Part shown: positions 59,101-64,000 of the stretch, in pieces
Numbering within the stretch: the first letter of the stretch is position 1
Layout: the number at the start of each line of letters is the position of its first letter
Assembly: GCA_014526335.1 (NCBI GenBank)
Contig: JACTAT010000061.1
Span: 2,007,798 to 2,071,797 of the forward strand
Source: Chrysaora quinquecirrha
Taxonomy: Eukaryota; Cnidaria; Scyphozoa; Semaeostomeae; Pelagiidae
DNA: 64,000 nucleotides
Direction of reading: 5' to 3'
Program-made: the position numbers and the translations under genes
The notes under the pieces: generated by a model
Databases searched by the model: none
The model's input: the letters and a program-made list of their open reading frames with translations, nothing else
What the model was told of the DNA's origin: nothing

Positions 59101-61461
59101 GACCTATCAGTTCTAAGGAGCATACAGCTGTTTGCTCAGAGTGGGACTTAGACTTATTACACAAATCTCACTCTTTGCAAACAACAACAATAACAACAAC
59201 AACTATATAGCTGTTTTCTTAGAGTAGTTTGAGCGTCCAGCATGGACTCCAAAGAGATAACTACGCCTGATGTAATAAGTCTAGTCTAACACCCGTCAGA
59301 CAAAAAGTTTTTGTCAAGTTAGACCAAAGATGTCTCCAATCTATCTCCATATCTTAAAGATTTTACAACTCAATGACTTATCAGAGAATGTTTCAACTCA
59401 CATCTTCCAGAATCAGTATTTATATTATTCAAAGACATAAGCCTCTGTATCTCTGAAGACACCATGAATTCTTTGATAAATGGCCAGAAAGCTGAAATAA
59501 AAGTGAAAAACATTATAACAGGGGTCACAAAGGTTTACAAACAAGGCACTGGCCAAATGAGCAAAAATTGGTTTAACAGTTGAAAGTTGCTTCTAAAGTA
59601 AAATGTTCTTGTTTTGCCATATCACATACATTGCTCATCAAACATTTTTGCTTCAGATGCAATGTTTCGCCACATGACCAAATGATCAAACATTGATTGA
59701 AAAGAAAATTTCAAATGTTTGATGAACAATTTAAGATTGTTTGACCAGGATCTAACTTCAGCATCTTAACTATTTCTTCTCTGACAATTCTAGCTTTTTG
59801 GTTTTATGAACAAAAGTTTGCCATACTTGTAAAGGCGTAAAATATCTGACATTAGTGAGTTTGGGACTACGGAAAAATTCTAATAATCGAAGCCTAAAAA
59901 ACCTACTTTGTTCTGTGTCTGGTAATCCAGAGAGCACTTTTCCAGTTACTTGTCTAAAAAGATAGAAAATGGAAAGCTCTTTAGTCAACCATTTTTCAAA
60001 ACTTAGTATTATGGAAACTCGAAAGACTAATTTTTTTATAAATATATTACCTCAGTGGCTCCGAAAGAGAATTTATAGCTTCCCAAACTTTTCCTTTTCG
60101 TAAACCATGAAGGAATGCATTTTCGAATTGTGCCAATAAACATTGTACACTGAAAAAAATAAGGTTATTTGTTAGTTCATTGGAAAATTTGTGGTGCAAG
60201 TTGAAATGGCATGACAGTGCAGTGCAGCAGTGGCAAAGCAAGCGTCATTGGCACCTGGGGGCAGACATAAGTTGCCCTATATTCCATTTTTAATCAAACT
60301 TTGATTTTAATCTCTTAATTTATTAAAAAATTTCACAAGGAAAGTTTGGCCCACACCCGCAAGATATTACCCCTCATATTGCATAAATAATAAAAGAATA
60401 ATAGGTCATGTGACCGTTCTATTGTTTTTTTTTAACATGCAAAACTTGCAAGGCATTCTTAGGCAATTACAACCTGCCTGTGCAAAAATTCAACCTTCTA
60501 GTTTGGTTGTGTTTTGAACACCAATCAGCTCTTGGGATAAAGCAGGATGCCCAATCAATTTAATTGAGTCAAAGTGAGAAAACACCTTTAGGTTTTATGT
60601 AGATAGAAACCAATTATTGCCAATTGTTTCTGCACAGTCTAAGTGATTGATCACAATTTTGAAGGTCTGTTCAACCCCCAGTAATACTAACAGTTTAAAA
60701 TAGATCACTTCAGTAGAATTTCAAATTTTTCAAAATCGCAAGATATTAATTTTCGATGCGAAAATCTTATAAAGCATCAATAAATTAGTCTAGGTGCAAA
60801 GTTTAAATATCTCAGCGCTTGTATTATAAATTTTGTGAGTGTTCAAAGTTTGCAATTTCATAAGAGCTCAGACCATGTGGGGTAAAAAGTTTCACCAAGT
60901 TCACCTTTTGCGGTCAAAGACTTTATGAAATCGGGAACTTTGAATGCTGTCCTATGCTTACCAGCTGTCTTTTTCAGTTGCAAGCTCAGTCTTGCCACCA
61001 AATCTGACCTGACACTGAAGAAAGAAAAACATTTACTTAAAATCATGTCAAGAAAAAGAGCTTTGCATAATTGATGTGATATGTTTAATTAAAGGCAGAT
61101 AAACAAGCACAAACAAAGATTCTGGATTTGGACTGAATTTGACAGAGATTTCTCGGAAAAGGGGACGGATTCATAAACACAGTGTAAGGGAATATGATAT
61201 CACCTATATCAAATTTCCCAAAATCTCAATAAAACCATTTTCTTCTCGTGTCCTCTCTCCTCTGCCCTACGAAGCTAAATATTTAGGGCCTACAACCCAA
61301 GATAATCACTTTTCAAATATAAAAAACAACCTTTATGACATGCTTTGCGTTTGAAAATTTGCTCCATTTACCTGCTTGACAGCATCTAGAATATGTTTCA
61401 TTAGATTTTGTCGGTCTGATTCCCGAATATCGGAGGCATTTTCTGCAAAACCATCTGCCAT
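47040..61461 (-). CDS. SNX29: Sorting nexin 29 orthologue (RUN, coiled coil, PX), 23 coding exons
   Basis: SNX29 is a cytoplasmic, membrane-associated sorting nexin; its PX domain should bind phosphoinositides and its RUN domain small-GTPase partners. All 23 exons sum to 3318 nt with no phase conflict, giving 1105 aa. Human SNX29 is about 813 aa; the excess is mainly the long central exon. Order: RUN (about 20-200), disordered acidic/serine-rich region (230-650), coiled coil (750-920), PX (940-1055). Signatures include VRFGGKTELATEKDS, RAWLRSCLNENSLER, DEERSSTLPVM, RENEVLRNQLKKYVAAVQLL, HGELMEF, INVWIPSVFIKGKG, RRYSQF and FNFPPKK. The start ATG 61459-61461 is chosen for length and context (AACATGG); an in-frame ATG at 61570-61572 would add 37 residues. 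The non-conserved C-terminus after ALTFS is less certain. Introns hold many MITE and SINE copies. Confidence 0.95.
47689..50019 (-). CDS. SNX29: SNX29 exons 19-22: PX domain
   Basis: Exons (minus): 49891-50019, 49230-49304, 48361-48426 and 47689-47827. The PX fold is complete: INVWIPSVFIKGKG, VYIRIGDEEWNIYRRYSQF, QVERFNFPPKK and FVEGRRRKLQEYVRRL. Expected phosphoinositide contacts are present: R-R-Y (about 977-979), the PPKK lysines (1004-1005) and the arginines of EGRRR (1018-1020). All four introns are phase 0 until the last, which is phase 1. Confidence 0.93.
49050..49185 (-). mobile_element. tRNA-derived SINE with perfect A and B boxes
   Basis: On the minus strand the A box TGGCCAAGTGG (49156-49166) and B box GGTTCGACTCC (49113-49123) are both perfect and at tRNA spacing. 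No intact cloverleaf ends are seen. This family differs from the GAAGGTGCTG SINE next to it. In SNX29 intron 19. Confidence 0.7.
49602..49760 (+). mobile_element. tRNA-derived SINE, copy 2
   Basis: Plus-strand copy: GAAGGTGCTGTCGCGTCGTG, B box GGTTCGAGCCC at 49667-49677, end GAGCTAAAACACC. It is the best-preserved B box of this family in the window. In SNX29 intron 19. Confidence 0.8.
50380..55266 (-). CDS. SNX29: SNX29 exons 11-18: linker and coiled coil
   Basis: Exons (minus): 55078-55266, 54551-54599, 54257-54296, 53549-53612, 52815-53041, 51920-51995, 50987-51023 and 50380-50496. Heptad-rich coiled coil covers DLKQAILATAKKKDEVEERN, the long exon ending KKYVAAVQLLKREN, and MSELHGELMEFHESLQRDLL to REELIVLRGP. 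These match the two coiled-coil blocks of vertebrate SNX29. Exons 12 and 13 (49 and 40 nt) are short, weakly conserved linkers supported mainly by phase and splice sites. Confidence 0.88.
50673..50927. mobile_element. AAACATTG-type MITE, copy f
   Basis: Left GGCCTTAGGCCCTTACCACA then CGATCAAACGTTG; right GAGGCCTTAT. Interior GAACGATTGCCACGTCACAA and TTTTGCGACGTGGCCAATGG are typical of the family. Confidence 0.7.
51638..51880. mobile_element. AAACATTG-type MITE, copy g
   Basis: CCTGAGCAAATGATCAAACATTG at the left and AAAACATTGCCTGGAAAGC at the right, with GACTGTTTGCCATGTCCCAA inside. The ends are more eroded than in other copies. Confidence 0.55.
52176..52198. repeat. Short palindrome CTAGACTTATTATAAGTCTTAG
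   Basis: A near-perfect inverted repeat matching the ends of the element at 59147-59284; perhaps a solo-end remnant of that MITE. Confidence 0.45.
52606..52772 (-). mobile_element. tRNA-derived SINE, copy 3
   Basis: Minus-strand copy ending GCGACTGGCGCTAAAG. The B box is degraded (GGGGCTTTAGCCGC). It lies just downstream, on the gene strand, of the SNX29 exon ending at 52815. Confidence 0.7.
54408..54540. repeat. (CAAT/AAAC)n microsatellite
   Basis: AAACAAACAAAC followed by CAATCAATCAAT runs, beside the SNX29 exon at 54551. Confidence 0.9.
54866..55020 (-). mobile_element. tRNA-derived SINE, copy 4
   Basis: Minus-strand copy: ATGAAGGTGCTGTGGCATCG, B-box-like GGGCTCAAGTCCAGC, then GGTCGAGGTCTCGATTAGTT. 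In SNX29 intron 11. Confidence 0.75.
55754..57029 (-). CDS. SNX29: SNX29 exon 10: long disordered central region
   Basis: A 1276-nt exon coding about 425 residues rich in S, D, E, N and K. It opens with GDSQGELITGSRKKRKKKIK, equivalent to the KERKKKKK basic patch of vertebrate SNX29. It then runs through acidic serine stretches (DEEVQEDSTSDSTSDNTSSK) to DTGSVNS. No folded domain is visible. This exon accounts for most of the extra length against human SNX29. Confidence 0.92.
57338..57400. mobile_element. AAACATTG-type MITE fragment
   Basis: AACAATGTTTGATCTTTTGGCC resembles one end of the family; the rest is absent. Confidence 0.35.
57505..61461 (-). CDS. SNX29: SNX29 exons 1-9: RUN domain
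   Basis: Exons (minus): 61372-61461, 60962-61014, 60051-60149, 59907-59953, 59402-59491, 58737-58821, 58245-58315, 57696-57760 and 57505-57589. The chain reads ...NLMKHILDAVKQ-CQVRFGGKTELATEKDS, then LLAQFENAFLHGLRKGK, FWPFIKEFMVSSEIQRLMSL, DSGRCRAWLRSCLNENSLER, QHYEDWALFNDEERSSTLPV and GLGFIVFAIEIDSS. This follows the human RUN domain block by block. Exon 9 ends NDPLPVIANK, matching the DPLPVVSRN linker of human SNX29. Confidence 0.94.
58417..58682. mobile_element. AAACATTG-type MITE, copy h
   Basis: Well preserved. Left GACCCTGGTCAAACAACCAA then ACATTG; right CGTTTGATCGTTTGGGCAGG. Interior TTTTGTGACGTGGCCAAACG. About 266 bp, in SNX29 intron 6. Confidence 0.8.
59147..59284. mobile_element. 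Short MITE with TAGACTTATTACA ends
   Basis: TTAGACTTATTACACA is mirrored by TGTAATAAGTCTAG 120 bp on. The interior holds a CAACAACAATAACAACAAC run. No target duplication resolved. Confidence 0.45.
59544..59755. mobile_element. AAACATTG-type MITE, copy i
   Basis: Left AAGGCACTGGCCAAATGAGC; right TTAAGATTGTTTGACCAGGA. Interior CATTGCTCATCAAACATTTT. In SNX29 intron 4. Confidence 0.7.
60243..60961 (-). other. SNX29 intron 2, no element recognised
   Basis: AT-rich intron sequence without repeats that could be assigned. Confidence 0.45.
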
Positions 61462-61670
61462 GTTGGAGAACTGGCGAGAAAGGCTTCCACTTTCCAAAAC
61501 AGAAACACTGAAACATAAATGTAATGAAGCGCATGCGTACTGTTGAATTTCGTCCCATGCTTCAGATTTCATAAAGTGCACCAAATTCCCGCCAAAACGG
61601 CCTAAGGCCACTGCTTGGTTCACTTTAAAAACGTTTCTCTAACGTTTCAAGAACTTGACAAGGCAGAGCA
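61462..61670. promoter_or_regulatory. Head-to-head SNX29/SMYD3 promoter interval
   Basis: Only 209 bp separate the chosen SNX29 start (minus, 61461) from the SMYD3 start (plus, 61671). If SNX29 starts at 61572 the gap shrinks to 98 bp. No TATA box is evident in either direction, as usual for bidirectional promoters of housekeeping genes. Co-regulation is inferred from arrangement only. Confidence 0.6.
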
Positions 61671-63895
61671 ATGGAAGATATTGAGAAAACAAGCTCTATT
61701 TTCGAAATATTTTCATTTCCAAGTAAAGGTTTGGGGCTGAAAGCGAAGAAGAACCTCAAAGCCGGGGAGATAGTTCTCAAAGAGGAGGCAATTTGCCATG
61801 TACTCACACGAAAAGAACGTGGCCTAAAATGTGATTTCTGCCTAGAAGATGGGAGCTCATTACAGAAATGCTCCTGTTGTAAATTCAAGTATTACTGTGG
61901 AGTTGATTGCCAAAGGAAAGATTGGACATTGCATAAAGAAGAATGCAAATGTCTGCAAAAAGTTCAACCGAAAAGACCCCCTGATATCTGCCTTCTAGCT
62001 GCAAGATTTCTGACAAAATTAATTAAATCAAAACCTGAGACAAAATCTAGGAAGCTTAAGCAAATAATTGAGTTTCAGAAAAAAATTTCCGAGAAAGATG
62101 ATATTATTAACGGGAAAAGGAAAGAAATGTTTTTCACTTTTGCATTTGTTCTTCAACAGTTTGCAGAGGAAAAAACTTTTTCAGACTTGAATTTGAAACC
62201 AAGCCATAGCTTTGGGTTACTGTGCTGGATGACATGTAATTGCTTTACAATTCTGAATGCTGAGATGGGCTCTATAGGTAAAAATGAAAAGTTTCCAGGT
62301 CTATTAGTGTTTTAAGAAGTTTACGTCTTATAGCTACCCCAATATGGGGACTTTAAAAAAAACCAAAAATGATCACAGTGGTTAGGCAATAGACCTGATA
62401 CCCAACTGATTACATAGCCTTACAAGCCTGGAGTAATAGATAATTGGCGGCTTTCTCATTTCTGTAGCTTTGCCTGTGGCTTGTTCCACTGTTTTCCCCA
62501 ACAGCGTGATTCCTTTGATTCTGAAAGAAAATCCTTCAGTCCTTTTAATGCCAGCTTGTCTCTTTTCATAGGTATTGGCATTTACGATCATGCAAGCCTC
62601 ATAAACCACAGTTGCCAGCCTAATTGTGTTGCACTTTTTGACTCCTCGAAAATAACTATTTGTCCAGTCAGACCAATCTCTGAGGGAGATGAGATTATGA
62701 TAAGCTACATTGAGTGTTTGGAAACTGCAAAGGCAAGGCAAAAGAGCTTTCCGACAGGTATTTCTTTGATTGTCAGTGCAGCCGATGCAATGCTGATGCT
62801 GATGCCAGTCAAGAAGACAAGCTTCCAAGCGTTGTACAAGATCAAAATAATCTTCAGTCTTCTCTGGCAAGCTGTAAAGAAGGCATGACTTCTTCTAACT
62901 TTGATAACCTGCAAGCTGTCGTCAAAAAAGCATCAAAATGCATGCCTGTGAAAAGCATTGTAATGACCCAGTGCTACGAGGCATTATTTGACGGATGCAT
63001 TGAGTTTGAAAAATGGGAACTTGCTGTTGAATATGGATCATTGATACTCGAAATGTATCTGGAGTATTATGAAGAGCTGCATCCATCTACTGGTATTCAT
63101 TTGTTCAAATTAGGTAAGTAGCAAGCAAAGCCTAGTTTCCACATTGTTGAAATGCCAGAAATGACAGGACGACTGAGACACACAGCACAGTAATACAGTC
63201 GTCCAAGCATCAAAAACATACCCAACTTCATACCAATTTTTTACAAATGAATACTTGACCTTATACCTATTTTCCATTCTTCAAACATAAAAATTGTGAT
63301 AATAGAGACCGCCCCTTGACTAAAACCGTGATAATCTACACAATTCCTTTTACCAAAACACTAAAATCGTGAAAAATTGACATCGTTCCTTATACCGAAA
63401 TCATGAAAATGGAGACCGTCCCCGGGCAGCACGTCCCCATTATCCAAATTATACATAGTGCACCCCCGGGGCATAGCAAAGACCTTCCTACAAGAAGAAT
63501 TCAAACTTGTCTCTTTCTTCTTGGTACTGAATCCTTTTTCTACAGTTTTGTTGTTTTATTCATTCGATAGTACCACACACTGTAATTACAAGAATTTTAG
63601 GGGCTAGATGAAAAGCAGTAGTCTCGCTGATAAAGTAGACCTGCAGTTAAAGCTGCTATCGAACGAGGATGAGAAACCTTCGCTTATTTTCGCTTTTCTT
63701 TCAGGAAAGATCCAGCTGTTCCTTGATCGTCTTCAGGAGGGAGTTGAATATCTTCAAAGAGCGAAGAAAATCCTTAGCGTTACACACGGAAGAAAACATC
63801 CATTGACGGCAGAGTTAGAAGAAATGTTAGTGCACGCGATAAGAGAGATTAACGAAACAAACAATTACAAAGCGTTGGAAGATGCACATGAATAA
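61671..63895 (+). CDS. SMYD3: SMYD3-type SET and MYND lysine methyltransferase
   Basis: SMYD3 transfers methyl groups from SAM to lysines of histone and cytoplasmic substrates. Exons: 61671-62277, 62572-63113 and 63705-63895. The MYND zinc finger is complete: C54, C57, C67, C70, C76, C80, H88, C92. The SET domain is split by MYND; exon 2 has NHSCQPNC (214-221) and GDEIMISY with Y248 at the catalytic position. The post-SET CQCSRC follows, and the C-terminal helices end VTHGRKHPLTAELEEML, close to VTHGREHSLIEDLILLLEE of human SMYD3. Expected length is about 446 aa (human 428). The frame slips by one base near 62742-62746, between LETAKARQK and LSDRYFFDCQC; the exon total is 1340 nt, one short of a whole number of codons. 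All catalytic motifs are intact, so an assembly deletion is likelier than a dead gene. Confidence 0.93.
62278..62571 (+). other. SMYD3 intron 1
   Basis: 294-bp intron, GTAAAA to ATAG, phase 1. Minus-strand open frame 62382-62870 overlaps it and the SET exon but has no family match. Confidence 0.8.
63114..63704 (+). other. SMYD3 intron 2
   Basis: 591-bp intron, GTAAGT to TCAG, phase 1. Short repeats of the form AAATTGTGATAATAGAGACCG (three imperfect copies, 63290-63420) are seen inside. Confidence 0.8.
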
Positions 63896-64000
63896 ACAGC
63901 TATCCAAATCATCGCGATAAGAGCTTAGGAGAGAGATAAAAGAAACAACCAATAAAGCTTTGGAAGATGCACATGAATAGACAGCGATCTAAATCATGGC
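63835..64000. repeat. Tandem duplication of the SMYD3 3' end
   Basis: Unit 1 (63835-63912) holds the last codons and stop; unit 2 (63913-64000) repeats it with small insertions, including GGAAGATGCACATGAATAGA. Unit 2 also creates AATAAA at 63951-63956, a good polyadenylation signal 55 bp after the stop. Confidence 0.8.

Noticed and set aside
62382..62870. 162-codon minus-strand open frame
   Set aside because: Antisense shadow of the SMYD3 SET exon and intron 1.

Overview
The window is nuclear DNA of an animal. It holds split genes with GT-AG introns, long intergenic satellites, tRNA-headed SINEs and many short inverted-repeat transposons. Four intron-containing genes are recognisable from protein families (FMNL-type formin, a BTB-BACK-Kelch protein, SNX29, SMYD3), plus one intronless rhodopsin-family GPCR. 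SNX29 and SMYD3 keep vertebrate-like domain structure, and the GPCR is intronless. With the MITE and SINE load this suggests a cnidarian, perhaps an anthozoan, but the sequence does not prove it.

Layout. 1-4795: short segmental duplications and two adjoining minisatellites, one built from short unbroken repeats (541-1640), the other from three perfect palindromes sharing one core (1647-2875). 4796-28421 (+): the C-terminal half of a formin-like (FMNL) gene, covering most of the FH2 domain and the tail; its 5' part lies outside the window. A 15.9 kb FMNL intron holds an antisense intronless GPCR (19200-20207), two long foldback elements (9982-13080 and 22067-23426), several MITEs and simple repeats. 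29398-39560: a 10 kb satellite of about 195 bp units. 40608-45083 (-): a four-exon Kelch-like gene. 47040-61461 (-): a complete 23-exon SNX29 orthologue whose exon phases close exactly (3318 nt, 1105 aa). 61671-63895 (+): SMYD3 in three exons, head-to-head with SNX29 across about 210 bp, with one single-base frameshift.

The genes do not form one pathway. FMNL acts on actin, SNX29 on phosphoinositide membranes, the Kelch protein probably as a cullin-3 adaptor, SMYD3 as a lysine methyltransferase, and the GPCR as a surface receptor. The main structural links are the nested GPCR and the shared SNX29/SMYD3 promoter interval.

The less expected content is in the non-coding DNA: the palindrome-core minisatellite, the higher-order satellite, a TA-flanked foldback carrying a decayed transposase-like helix-turn-helix, a MITE family with nine or more copies, and a candidate U12-type intron in FMNL. 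Correlated homopolymer shortening in the satellite and 1-nt frame slips in two genes suggest residual assembly indels, so frameshifts here should not be taken as pseudogenisation without read support.
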